Shown: piece by piece, positions 18,153 to 24,811 of the stretch
Layout of the letters: every line of letters begins with the position of its first letter
How positions within the stretch are numbered: position 1 is the stretch's first letter
Origin: a virus
Reading direction: 5' to 3' (one strand)
DNA: 30,615 bases
IMG/VR virus record: IMGVR_UViG_3300024346_000343
Coordinates: 1-30,615 of that record
The notes under the pieces: model-generated
Seen by the model: only the letters and a program-made list of their open reading frames with translations
Told to the model about the DNA's origin: nothing
Database searches by the model: none
Translations under genes and position numbers: made by a program

Positions 18153-18314
18153 GTCGTCATCGTCGGGGAAATCAACATCTCGGTACACCCAGATGATGAA
18201 CCCCAACACCAGGACTACTGCTATCGCTGGTGCTGCTGAGATGATGGCCGAGGCAACTGCCCCGACCAGCACTACAACAAGGAACCCTCGTAGCAGGATT
18301 CCTTGCAGCGACAT
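18138..18314 (-). CDS. Small two-helix membrane protein at the convergence point
   Basis: This 58-residue gene is easily missed because of its size. It starts MSLQGILLRGF. Two hydrophobic helices are visible, about residues 6-24 and 28-44, split by a short SAAPA turn. An acidic, then basic, soluble tail follows (RDVDFPDDDDKKPP). The ATG shares one base with the stop of the upstream 142-residue gene (TGATG), a classic translational-coupling arrangement and the main reason to believe it. The TGA lies in the loop of the junction terminator. A helical hairpin with a charged tail would suit a holin-like, antiholin-like or host-membrane-modifying protein, but nothing in the sequence decides this. 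I know no named family for it. Confidence 0.75.
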   Translation of the reverse strand: MSLQGILLRGFLVVVLVGAVASAIISAAPAIAVVLVLGFIIWVYRDVDFPDDDDKKPP

Positions 18315-18742
18315 CAGTTCTGAGGCTTGCTGAGGCCCGAGAACAGGGACTTACGAGGGGCTTTTTCGGTAGTAGCTGCGCTTTCAGCTTCGTCCTGAAT
18401 AGGTTCCTGCCCTTCAGCTTCGCTGCCCTGTTCTCCTACCTGCTCGGCATCGTCAGCTTCCGCTTCGGCTACCGATTCAGCAACAGGCTCAGGCTCGGCT
18501 TTTGCCGAGGTGGCAGTAGTTTTCACCGATTCCGGTTTAGCCGCGATTTCACCAGAGGTACGGCTACCGCGAGTAGCTTTCGGCTTTTGCGGAACGATGT
18601 CGATGATGGCAGTGGTGCCTTCTTCGCCACGGGTGGCCTTGAGCTGGATCTCGATCTCCATGCCATCCTTCACCGACATGATGTCGTTGATGTAGTTCTT
18701 CAGAGCCTGTTCGATCTCAGACTGGATCAGGGTGATTTGCAT
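18314..18742 (-). CDS. Small protein with folded N-terminal domain, acidic linker and SSB-like C-terminal tail
   Basis: This protein has 142 residues. Residues 1-52 form a compact predicted alpha/beta domain (QSEIEQALKNYI helix, then EIEIQLKATRGEEGTTAIID strands) that I recognise as a recurring phage protein of unknown function. Residues 55-128 are a low-complexity Ala/Glu/Ser/Pro linker with strong negative charge. The tail, APRKSLFSGLSKPQN, repeats the APRKSLF string found at the very end of the SSB three genes upstream in this operon. A GAGGA site lies 6 bases before the ATG, overlapping the resolvase stop region. The gene is coupled to the 58-residue membrane gene. Possible role: an accessory of the replication or recombination complex that docks through the shared tail; this is inference. 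Confidence 0.75.
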   Translation of the reverse strand: MQITLIQSEIEQALKNYINDIMSVKDGMEIEIQLKATRGEEGTTAIIDIVPQKPKATRGSRTSGEIAAKPESVKTTATSAKAEPEPVAESVAEAEADDAEQVGEQGSEAEGQEPIQDEAESAATTEKAPRKSLFSGLSKPQN

Positions 18743-18751
18743 TGCATTTCC

Positions 18752-19324
18752 TCAGCGCAGAATGCGCAGTAAATTCTGAAATATGGGGGTGGACACCCCC
18801 GCATGTATTGCTGCTAGGGCATCGGCAACGTGTTCTGCTTCGTTCATCAGGTCTCCCTTTTTGAACTTGGCACCATTCTTGGCATGGCGAGGCCATTCGA
18901 CTGTGGGGTAGAACTCAACCCCGGCGTCGATCATCTGTTGTTTGGTGGCGTTCTTGTTGCCTGTGAACGCCAGCTTCACTTCAGTTGCTGTGACCTCGAT
19001 GATCTGGATACCCTCGGCACGAAGCGTACCGAGGATGCCACAGACCACACCATAGGCTTTCATGCCACTGGCATTTTGGGAGCCAACTGGAACTTCTACG
19101 AAGATGGCTTTGCAGCGACGACCAACTTCAAGTGCCTTTCTGGCCAGCTCCTCGCAACGGCGGAGATCATCCGAGTTGGTTCGCACTTGTTTGTGCTTGC
19201 CTTTGTCGGTGGAGACAACCTCCAGCCGTACACCGTTGAGATACCCCGTCTCCAGGTCTAATTGACCTTCAGCAATCCCCCAGTTGGTAAGGCTGGGGTC
19301 GAAGCCTGCGACGGGGATCAGCAT
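18752..19324 (-). CDS. RuvC-like Holliday-junction resolvase (RNase H fold)
   Basis: This 190-residue protein has the layout of RuvC-type resolvases. It opens with the strand and first catalytic acid in AGFDPSLTNWG (D9), the second in IFVEVPVGSQ (E77), and the C-terminal acidic cluster in NEAEHVADALAA (E164, D168), followed by a short tail. The middle segment (RAEGIQIIEVTATEVKLAF) matches the strand-helix after the E site in RuvC-like proteins. It would cut branched DNA made during replication and recombination before packaging. It lies 5 bases downstream of the ssb stop and 9 bases upstream of the next start, within the recombination block with the RecA-like ATPase and SSB. Length is close to bacterial RuvC (about 170). 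Confidence 0.85.
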   Translation of the reverse strand: MLIPVAGFDPSLTNWGIAEGQLDLETGYLNGVRLEVVSTDKGKHKQVRTNSDDLRRCEELARKALEVGRRCKAIFVEVPVGSQNASGMKAYGVVCGILGTLRAEGIQIIEVTATEVKLAFTGNKNATKQQMIDAGVEFYPTVEWPRHAKNGAKFKKGDLMNEAEHVADALAAIHAGVSTPIFQNLLRILR

Positions 19325-19329
19325 GGCTT

Positions 19330-20082
19330 TTACTTACCGAACAGCGACTTGCGTGGAGCACTGCCGGCTGCCGGTGCAGCAGCAGAAGTGCCAGCAGATT
19401 TCGGAGCACCAGCAGTACCGGCTTGACCGTCCTTGATAGTACGCTTATCGCGGATGTTGCCCTTGTTGCGTTCCAGCCAGGAGTCCCAGAACTTGGCCGA
19501 TTCGGCACCTTCACGGGCTTCAACCACGGTCATGCGGGTTTCGGTGTGGAAGACCTTATCGGTGGCGTTCAGCTCACGAGTTTCGGCAGTCGGCACGTAT
19601 TCTTCACCGACTTTCTCGCTCTTGTTCTCCAGCACCTTGGCAATGCCGAGGCTGACTTCCAGACCCAACGCTTCGACCAGCATCGGAACGGCCTTGGGCA
19701 GTTCTTTCTTGGCCTCGCTGTCGTACAGCTTGATGGTCTTTTCTTCGGTTTCTTGCTCGGCCAGGGGTTTGCCGGTAGTGACGAGGCAGAGGTCGTCTAC
19801 CAGGGTGAAGCCCGGCAGCGGAACCTTCTTGGTCTTGTCGTCTTTGTTGAGGAAGAAGTTCTCGCCCTTCTTGTTGGTGATCCAGAAGGTCTCACGGTAT
19901 TCGCTACCGTCAGCCAGCGAGAGGATCAGGGACACCGATTGAGCACCGCCAGGCGATTTACCGGCGTACAGGGCTTTGATCTTGCCGGTGTAAATGTCGG
20001 TTTCTTTCGGCTGGTAGCCACCACCGAGACGATCCTGGGTTTGTTCCAGACCGTCGGATTTCAGATTGCCAAACAGGCTCAT
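19330..20082 (-). CDS. ssb: Single-stranded DNA-binding protein, N4 gp45-like
   Basis: This 250-residue protein follows the RecA-like ATPase gene and precedes the resolvase, the place of N4 gp45 (about 265 residues). Residues 25-110 are beta-rich and aromatic (DIYTGKIKALYAG, EYRETFWITNKKGENFF), as expected for an OB-type fold. Residues 120-215 are charged and mostly helical. A Gly/Ala/Pro/Ser linker (about 218-242) leads to the end APRKSLFGK. Unlike bacterial SSB the extreme C terminus is basic, not acidic. From memory, N4 SSB also activates host sigma-70 polymerase at late promoters through residues near its C terminus, so this tail may do both jobs. The SSB name rests on synteny and on domain layout, not on a specific motif. 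Confidence 0.8.
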   Translation of the reverse strand: MSLFGNLKSDGLEQTQDRLGGGYQPKETDIYTGKIKALYAGKSPGGAQSVSLILSLADGSEYRETFWITNKKGENFFLNKDDKTKKVPLPGFTLVDDLCLVTTGKPLAEQETEEKTIKLYDSEAKKELPKAVPMLVEALGLEVSLGIAKVLENKSEKVGEEYVPTAETRELNATDKVFHTETRMTVVEAREGAESAKFWDSWLERNKGNIRDKRTIKDGQAGTAGAPKSAGTSAAAPAAGSAPRKSLFGK

Positions 20083-20110
20083 GTGCTTCTCTCTTTTACT
20101 GAGGATGGAG

Positions 20111-20136
20111 GGGAGAAAACAGCTACTTAGTAGCTG
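20111..20136 (-). terminator. Hairpin with stop codon as loop, between ATPase and ssb
   Basis: A 7-bp perfect stem (CAGCTAC at 20120-20126, GTAGCTG at 20130-20136) has a 3-base loop that is exactly the TAA stop of the ATPase gene. On the minus strand it is followed by TTTTCTCC, so it can act as a weak terminator or as a pause site setting ssb level apart from the upstream genes. Confidence 0.55.
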
Positions 20137-20897
20137 CCATAGAACTCGGTGAGGTGATCCAGCAGAACCTGGACATCGTTGTCGATGTAGGTCTCAGCTT
20201 TCTCAAACATTCCCATCGGGGAACGGATACGTTCACCAGTCGTACCTTTGGTGATGCGGGTCTGGAAGACGTGCTTGTAGCCAAGCTCACGCTCTTCTTC
20301 CGTGATAACCAGCATCTTGCTGCCGTACTTCTCCAATTCCTTGACAGGAATCTTCTTAGCCGCGACAACAGTGGTGAAGTAGGCTTCTACCCCTTGGTTC
20401 TTCAGGGCACCCTTGATAGGCACAGCCGTCTTCATTTCCTGGTTCTTCTCGTCAAGCTCATCCTTGACGTGAGCGATGATGATCACAGGTTTGCCGAAAG
20501 CGGCCACCTTCTGCTGCATCACCGTCTTGAAGAACTGCTGATACGCAGACCAGCCAGCCATTGTGTTGGCTGAACCAATGACGTACAGACTTTCGAACAT
20601 GTCCATCAGGAAGGTCATCGAGTCGATGATGATGCCATCAACTTGATCCTTGTTTGCGATGCACTCGTCCATGAAGGCGATTACATCCATAGGATCAGTG
20701 ATGTTGATCCGATTGAACTTGTTCTTGAACGGTAGTCGCTTACCAGATTCAGTGTTGAGATAAACCCAACGCTCCTGATTGCGGATATTCCGCAGACTTG
20801 CCGACTTACCCTGAGTGGAGTAGCCCACAATCAGCACAAGCTGATCGAGACTACCCTCCAACTGGGATGGCGATTCTTGCTCTTCGGTTTCGCTCAT
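20127..20897 (-). CDS. RecA-like (Sak4-type) ATPase, N4 gp44-like
   Basis: This protein has 256 residues. The start ATG is set by a GGAGG site in the 60-base gap from the primase gene. A Walker A motif GYSTQGKS is at about residues 29-36, and a Walker B strand GIIIDSMT at about 88-95. A further conserved strand GKPVIIIAHVKDEL (about 136-149) ends in the polar residue typical of RecA-fold sensors. The rest contains strands and a helical C terminus. The size and single RecA fold match the phage Sak4-type ATPases that assist strand annealing with SSB, and the gene is directly followed by ssb. Other possibilities are a packaging-unrelated AAA protein or a helicase loader; Sak4-like is my best call. 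Confidence 0.8.
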   Translation of the reverse strand: MSETEEQESPSQLEGSLDQLVLIVGYSTQGKSASLRNIRNQERWVYLNTESGKRLPFKNKFNRINITDPMDVIAFMDECIANKDQVDGIIIDSMTFLMDMFESLYVIGSANTMAGWSAYQQFFKTVMQQKVAAFGKPVIIIAHVKDELDEKNQEMKTAVPIKGALKNQGVEAYFTTVVAAKKIPVKELEKYGSKMLVITEEERELGYKHVFQTRITKGTTGERIRSPMGMFEKAETYIDNDVQVLLDHLTEFYGSY

Positions 20898-20919
20898 GGT
20901 TCCTCCAAGGGAAGTGAAA

Positions 20920-20953
20920 TTACCCCCGAACCCAGAAAAGTGTTCAGGGGCAA
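20920..20953 (-). other. Intergenic RNA hairpin between primase and ATPase genes
   Basis: Bases 20920-20931 and 20942-20953 pair over 12 positions with a 10-base loop. On the minus-strand RNA all 12 pair, two as G-U; on the plus strand the same two positions are A-C mismatches. This points to selection as minus-strand RNA. The T tract after it is poor, so it may be a stability or processing element, not a terminator. Confidence 0.6.
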
Positions 20954-20957
20954 TTGG

Positions 20958-23105
20958 TTATGCACGGGAGTAGCGTTTGGAGAGTGTCACGAAGATGGTG
21001 TTGTCGATCTCCTCTTCATCCAGAGGCGTGTTCAGCTTCTGATTGAAGGCATGCACCTGTTTACCAACGGACATGAGATCCATGCCGCTATCCACCAGGG
21101 CCAGTGCGTACTTGATCATCTGGTTGTTACGGTTGCCAGAAGCAATGCGTTGAGCGAACCAGCGTTCCAGATTGTCCAGCGATTCCACGGCTTGAAAGCC
21201 CTGCTTGAACTGCTCGTTCTTGCTGGTCTTCGGGATAAAGCCCAACACGTCCAGCAACTCACCTTCCATGTTGTAGTGGCATGCACCGTTAAAGCATTCC
21301 CACTTCTTGGCTCGCTGATTGGCAGACTCATCCGTTTTGAACGGAAGCCATGCCATCACCATGTTCATGAACTCCTTGTACTCACCGGAATCCAATTCCA
21401 GGTAGTAGTTCATGGGGATGACCAGACGGAAACGGTTCTCTTCATCAGAGTGACGTTTCGTCGTGTACGTCATGAACTTGTATTCCTTCATGAGTTCATG
21501 GACGGTATTCAGAGCAATGCCCCCGTCAACGTCAATGACGATCATGTTGAAGCCGACGAACACATTTTCTTCTGCACGGTGCCCACCTTTGAAGTGGTGG
21601 TTGGCCCAGTGCATACCGTCGGTTTGAGTCAGCACATGGAGTTGGTCAAACGGCACCTTCTCACACATGTAGTTGTAGGCCCAGTGGTCGCTGTAGCTGA
21701 TGACCATCTCGTCCAGATTGGTTTCCTTGAGGGTTTCACCCTTGAAGAACTCAATACCGTCAGTGAAGGTCTTCTTGATGATGATGTGCTTTTTGTAGCC
21801 CCAGGCGGTGGCCAGGGTCATCAACTCATTACGTGCTGCGTTGCCCGACTTGTAGAACGGTAGGGCTTCCAGCAGATCAGCATGGGTCACTTCGGTGCCC
21901 ACATCAGCGATGTACTTGGCCAGTTTCACATAGGTCTTTTCCCGGTTCAGGATCGACTGGAAAGCTGCACCAGACTCTTCCACCAGCAAGATGGCTTGTT
22001 TGAGGTGATCCATCTCCACTTCGATGCTTTCATCCACGAAGGCAAAGGCACCAGCCAGTTTGAGCGCACGGAAGTAGCGGTGGCTGATTTCAGCCTTGCG
22101 GATCTCCTCGTGATCTGCCATTTGGTCGGCAGCTTTTTCGCACTCGATCTTGTAGGTCAACAGAGCGATGCCAACGTCATCCTCTACCTGCATCCGCCAG
22201 CCGTACATGCTGGCATCGGCCAGACGGTGGAACTTGGTGGCCCATTTGTCGATCACAGCACTGTTGGAAGGCTGCGTCAGATTGGCGTAAATCTCCTCCG
22301 GTGTCTTGGTGTTGTGGGCCTTACGACTGTGCTGGCCGATACCGAACAGGCAACGACGAGCGTAGCCAGTGTCCAGCATGTCGTAGAACTGGTCTTCAGT
22401 CTGGCCACCGTCCAGCAGCTTGCTCGGAGTACCGAACAGCAGCATGTTGGTGGGCGTCTTTCCGTCCAGCTCTTCACCACGGGTGTTCTCAGCAGTGTTT
22501 TTGGTGAGCTTCTGCTTCACCAAACCCTGGTCGTACAGCTCAAGGAACAGAGTCAACACGTCAGCCGAACCCATCAGGTTGCTGCCGATTTCGTCAATCT
22601 GCAGGTTGATGGCACCACAGTTGCCCATCATGAGCTTGTGGCGAAGCTGTTTGACTGCAGGCGGGGTGCCTGAGTCGAAGGTGAATGGAATTGCACCAGC
22701 ACGTTTGAACTCGCCTTCGGCTTTCTCAAACTCTTCTTGCTGGTCAGTGCCATTGCGAGCAGCACGCTCATTGGCGATTTCCCACAGATGCTTTTCAGCA
22801 ATGATGGGGAAGGTGTCTTCCATGAAGCGCTTTTTGAAGCCCTTCAGGAACTCAGTTTCCACGATGTTGACTGAGTGACCTTTGCCGAAGCCAGAGGTGG
22901 CCAGAGCAAGTGCGTAGATGTTGACCGGAATTTCGCCCCGGTCTTTGGTGACGATGGTGGCACGCATGGAGCTAGCCATTTTGGCCAAAAAGTAGGCCAT
23001 TTCCACCCGGAAGAATCCACGGTCGGTGTTCTGCGTTTTATTGCAGAGCACTTCCACAATTTCCTCGATGGCCGGGTGATGCGAAATCCCAGTCAAGTCG
23101 ATCAT
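20958..23105 (-). CDS. DNA primase-helicase-like protein, N4 gp43-like
   Basis: This protein has 715 residues, about the size remembered for N4 gp43 primase. The N-terminal half is an ATPase of the DUF3987/SF3-like kind: Walker A-like ATSGFGKGHS (69-78), Walker B LQIDEIG with D171-E172, then a PTNMLLFGTPSKLL strand and an arginine-rich GYARRCLFG segment (248-255). The C-terminal half shows an archaeo-eukaryotic primase pattern: MIVIDVDGG with D525 and D527, TTKRHSDEENRFRLVIP with H552 and R558, and KKWECFNGA near 600-608. A helical PriCT-like tail closes it. It shares ATGA with the upstream nuclease stop, so the two are coupled. It would make primers at the phage fork. The ATPase-first, primase-second order is unusual. 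Confidence 0.82.
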   Translation of the reverse strand: MIDLTGISHHPAIEEIVEVLCNKTQNTDRGFFRVEMAYFLAKMASSMRATIVTKDRGEIPVNIYALALATSGFGKGHSVNIVETEFLKGFKKRFMEDTFPIIAEKHLWEIANERAARNGTDQQEEFEKAEGEFKRAGAIPFTFDSGTPPAVKQLRHKLMMGNCGAINLQIDEIGSNLMGSADVLTLFLELYDQGLVKQKLTKNTAENTRGEELDGKTPTNMLLFGTPSKLLDGGQTEDQFYDMLDTGYARRCLFGIGQHSRKAHNTKTPEEIYANLTQPSNSAVIDKWATKFHRLADASMYGWRMQVEDDVGIALLTYKIECEKAADQMADHEEIRKAEISHRYFRALKLAGAFAFVDESIEVEMDHLKQAILLVEESGAAFQSILNREKTYVKLAKYIADVGTEVTHADLLEALPFYKSGNAARNELMTLATAWGYKKHIIIKKTFTDGIEFFKGETLKETNLDEMVISYSDHWAYNYMCEKVPFDQLHVLTQTDGMHWANHHFKGGHRAEENVFVGFNMIVIDVDGGIALNTVHELMKEYKFMTYTTKRHSDEENRFRLVIPMNYYLELDSGEYKEFMNMVMAWLPFKTDESANQRAKKWECFNGACHYNMEGELLDVLGFIPKTSKNEQFKQGFQAVESLDNLERWFAQRIASGNRNNQMIKYALALVDSGMDLMSVGKQVHAFNQKLNTPLDEEEIDNTIFVTLSKRYSRA

Positions 23106-24082
23106 TTCTGGTACTTGTCCTTTTGTGAGCAGATGGAGAAAGCGTCACAGTAGTCGCAACGCTTTGGTTCCCCCGGTATGGTGAGAATCACGCCTTTGTT
23201 GCCCTTCTCGGCTTTGAAGGCATTCGCTTCAAGCAAAGAATCAAAGTTCTTCGTGGAGCGACCGGAGGTCTTTGCAGGGTCTGCGTAATACTTGAACTTA
23301 GGATCGGACATCCACAGTTCTTCGTCGGTGCAGTTCGGAATGTCCCGTTCCGGGGCATCCCAATACTTCATCACCAACTGCAGTTTCCATTCCACCCAAC
23401 GCTGAATTTCAGCTTCAGAAAGCAGCACAATGTCTTTCGACTCGACACGTTTCTGCGGGTAGTTCGGGTTTTGCCTGGCTTGTGCCTTCTGCCAATCAGT
23501 GAAGATGTAGTTGATGCGAATGAAGTCTTCGGTGATCTTGTCCGGATTCAACCAGCGGTACAGGGAACCCTGTTGCTGGTGTTCTTCATCACGCCCACCG
23601 TAAACCCAGGTGTAGGCCGAAGTGGATTTGTTGTCGTGAACAATGCCCTCGGCAACCATGTCGAACTTGCCACCGACCGTCCAGGTCTTGCCATTGACCA
23701 CTACGGCCTTCTTGGCTCGCTGTTCCAGATAGATTGGGATGGCGTTCGGGGTGCTGGCTAGCTCTTCCGGGGTTGGGTTGATGAGCACACGCTCGATCAC
23801 TTTTTCCGGATAGCCCAGCAAGGCTAGACTGCGTTTGTAGCCTTTGACCCAGGACTTCTCGATGGAGTCGTGCAGGGAATGTCCCAAGGCACGAGCAATG
23901 AAGTCGGAAACGTCAGTTTCCACCAGCTCACGAGGAATACGTCGTGGCAGGATGATGTGCCGCAAGGGCTTCATCAAAGTCGTGACCGAGATGTAATTCG
24001 GCTCGTTCACGTAGTCATACTCGTCATGCACCAGCCATACAGCAAGTGACAACGAGATGTTGAAGTTGTTGGTGATTTTCAT
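23102..24082 (-). CDS. Cas4/RecB-like PD-(D/E)XK nuclease with Fe-S cysteines, N4 gp42 position
   Basis: This protein has 326 residues. I choose the ATG at 24082 because it has a GGAGA site; an in-frame TTG ten codons earlier has none. RecB-family nuclease motifs appear in order: GHSLHDSIE with H71, GGKFD with D141, HDNKS with D150 and K152, and a QQGSLYRWL helix near 169-177. Four cysteines, C251 and then C309-x2-C312-x5-C318 at the C terminus, match the 4Fe-4S cluster arrangement of Cas4 and AddB-like nucleases. It likely resects or processes DNA ends for recombination-driven replication, together with the coupled primase, the RecA-like ATPase and SSB downstream. It stands alone without Cas1/Cas2, so a CRISPR role is unlikely. 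Confidence 0.85.
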   Translation of the reverse strand: MKITNNFNISLSLAVWLVHDEYDYVNEPNYISVTTLMKPLRHIILPRRIPRELVETDVSDFIARALGHSLHDSIEKSWVKGYKRSLALLGYPEKVIERVLINPTPEELASTPNAIPIYLEQRAKKAVVVNGKTWTVGGKFDMVAEGIVHDNKSTSAYTWVYGGRDEEHQQQGSLYRWLNPDKITEDFIRINYIFTDWQKAQARQNPNYPQKRVESKDIVLLSEAEIQRWVEWKLQLVMKYWDAPERDIPNCTDEELWMSDPKFKYYADPAKTSGRSTKNFDSLLEANAFKAEKGNKGVILTIPGEPKRCDYCDAFSICSQKDKYQK

Positions 24083-24086
24083 GGCG

Positions 24087-24091
24087 TCTCC
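24087..24091 (-). promoter_or_regulatory. Ribosome binding site fixing the nuclease start
   Basis: GGAGA on the minus strand lies 4 bases before the ATG at 24082. It supports that start over the in-frame TTG at 24112, which has no such site and lies inside a terminator hairpin. Confidence 0.75.
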
Positions 24092-24100
24092 AGATGTACG

Positions 24101-24131
24101 AAAATAGGGCAACCCAGAAAAGGGCTGCCCT
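24101..24131 (-). terminator. Intrinsic terminator upstream of the nuclease gene
   Basis: AGGGCA (24106-24111) pairs with TGCCCT (24126-24131) and, after one G-U pair on the minus strand, CCC with GGG; the loop is 6 bases. On the minus strand it is followed by ATTTTCG. It ends the unit containing the three small genes and splits the replication operon before the nuclease-primase block. Confidence 0.7.
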
Positions 24132-24141
24132 GTTCTTACGC

Positions 24142-24429
24142 CTATGGTTTGGGTAGCTCTCGGGTGTATTTCGCAAGATCACGTTTGGCGTAATGCACAC
24201 GCTTTTCAGCGTCGTACTTGGCCTTGTGATCTGGCTTGCCATTGCCCAAACGGGCAGCAGCAGTACGCCAAATGGCCTTGAACTCACAGAACTCGTTTGG
24301 AGTAAGCTGCAGCGCCTCAGCGATGTCCTCACACTCTGCCTGGTAAGGCGGCTGTTCGGCACGCTGGGGATGCTTCACATCCACGAGGTAGTAGTTGGTC
24401 AGCCCACCGGTGAGCTTACCTTCAGCCAT
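24142..24429 (-). CDS. Conserved small phage protein of unknown function
   Basis: This 95-residue soluble protein begins MAEGKLTGGLTNYYLVDVKHP, continues with PPYQAECEDIAEALQLT (a conserved-looking acidic helix) and KAIWRTAAARLG, and ends in a Lys/Arg/Tyr-rich helix. The NYYLV...PY..ECEDIIEAL..T...FK.IWR pattern is one I recognise as recurring among phage hypothetical proteins, with no assigned role. Its start overlaps the end of the upstream gene by 8 bases, so it is translationally coupled. The N-terminal Tyr-rich strand and acidic helix would suit a small regulatory or inhibitor-type protein, but this is not supported further. Confidence 0.75.
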   Translation of the reverse strand: MAEGKLTGGLTNYYLVDVKHPQRAEQPPYQAECEDIAEALQLTPNEFCEFKAIWRTAAARLGNGKPDHKAKYDAEKRVHYAKRDLAKYTRELPKP

Positions 24430-24733
24430 TGCTGGCTTCCTTGGTTACGCCAGGGCCGTAGAACTCTTCCTGGGTCATTTCGCCCAGATAGGAGAGGCTG
24501 TTGAACACCACATCGAGAACGATCACCTCGACACCTTCCATGCGTTGATGCAGTTGCATCTGCAGATTCTGTTGGGTCATGCCCAGATGGGCAGCGGTGA
24601 TGTTTTTCTCATCGGTGGGTAGCACAGTGTTCAGGGTGAGGGTGTTGATTTGGTCTTGCAGCTCACCATCCACTTTGGTCTGGAAGACCAGCAGAGCACA
24701 AGCGAGGTGGTAATGGCGTTTCTGAGTATTCAT
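24422..24733 (-). CDS. Small helical phage protein of unknown function
   Basis: I place the start at the ATG giving 103 residues (MNTQKRHYHLACALLVFQ...). A longer frame begins at a GTG 14 codons earlier, but it would overlap the preceding terminator hairpin. The sequence reads as an N-terminal helix or strand with a hydrophobic face, a polar middle (LTLNTVLPTDEKNITAAHL), a Gln/Met-rich amphipathic helix (residues 54-70) and a mixed C-terminal part. No membrane segment or catalytic motif is visible. It overlaps the next gene by 8 bases. I do not recognise a family. The Shine-Dalgarno is weak. Confidence 0.65.
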   Translation of the reverse strand: MNTQKRHYHLACALLVFQTKVDGELQDQINTLTLNTVLPTDEKNITAAHLGMTQQNLQMQLHQRMEGVEVIVLDVVFNSLSYLGEMTQEEFYGPGVTKEASNG

Positions 24734-24756
24734 CGGTGCATTCTCGTGTGTTGTGG

Positions 24757-24790
24757 GGAAAAAGAAGGCGATCACTCAAGGAGGATCGCC
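24757..24790 (-). terminator. Intrinsic terminator after the polymerase-linked small gene
   Basis: GGCGATC (24767-24773) pairs with GATCGCC (24784-24790), 7 bp, loop 10 bases. Read on the minus strand it is followed by TTCTTTTTCCCC. It lies 22 bases after the stop of the 111-residue gene and would end the helicase-to-polymerase transcript. Confidence 0.8.
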
Positions 24791-24811
24791 CCATGAAAAA
24801 GCTGATATTGC

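Noticed and set aside
18151-18333. 60-residue plus-strand frame just after vRNAP
   Set aside because: Low-complexity Thr/Ser/Arg sequence without a ribosome site; the same DNA read on the minus strand gives the coupled two-helix membrane protein, a far better explanation.
18755-18767. 5-bp stem with 3-base loop (GCGCA/TGCGC) resembling an N4 vRNAP hairpin promoter
   Set aside because: It lies inside the resolvase's last codons, where Arg codons make such palindromes by chance, and vRNAP promoters are expected in the early region outside this window.
24083-24112. Longer nuclease form starting at the TTG at 24112
   Set aside because: No ribosome site, start lies inside a terminator hairpin, and the ATG at 24082 has a proper GGAGA site.
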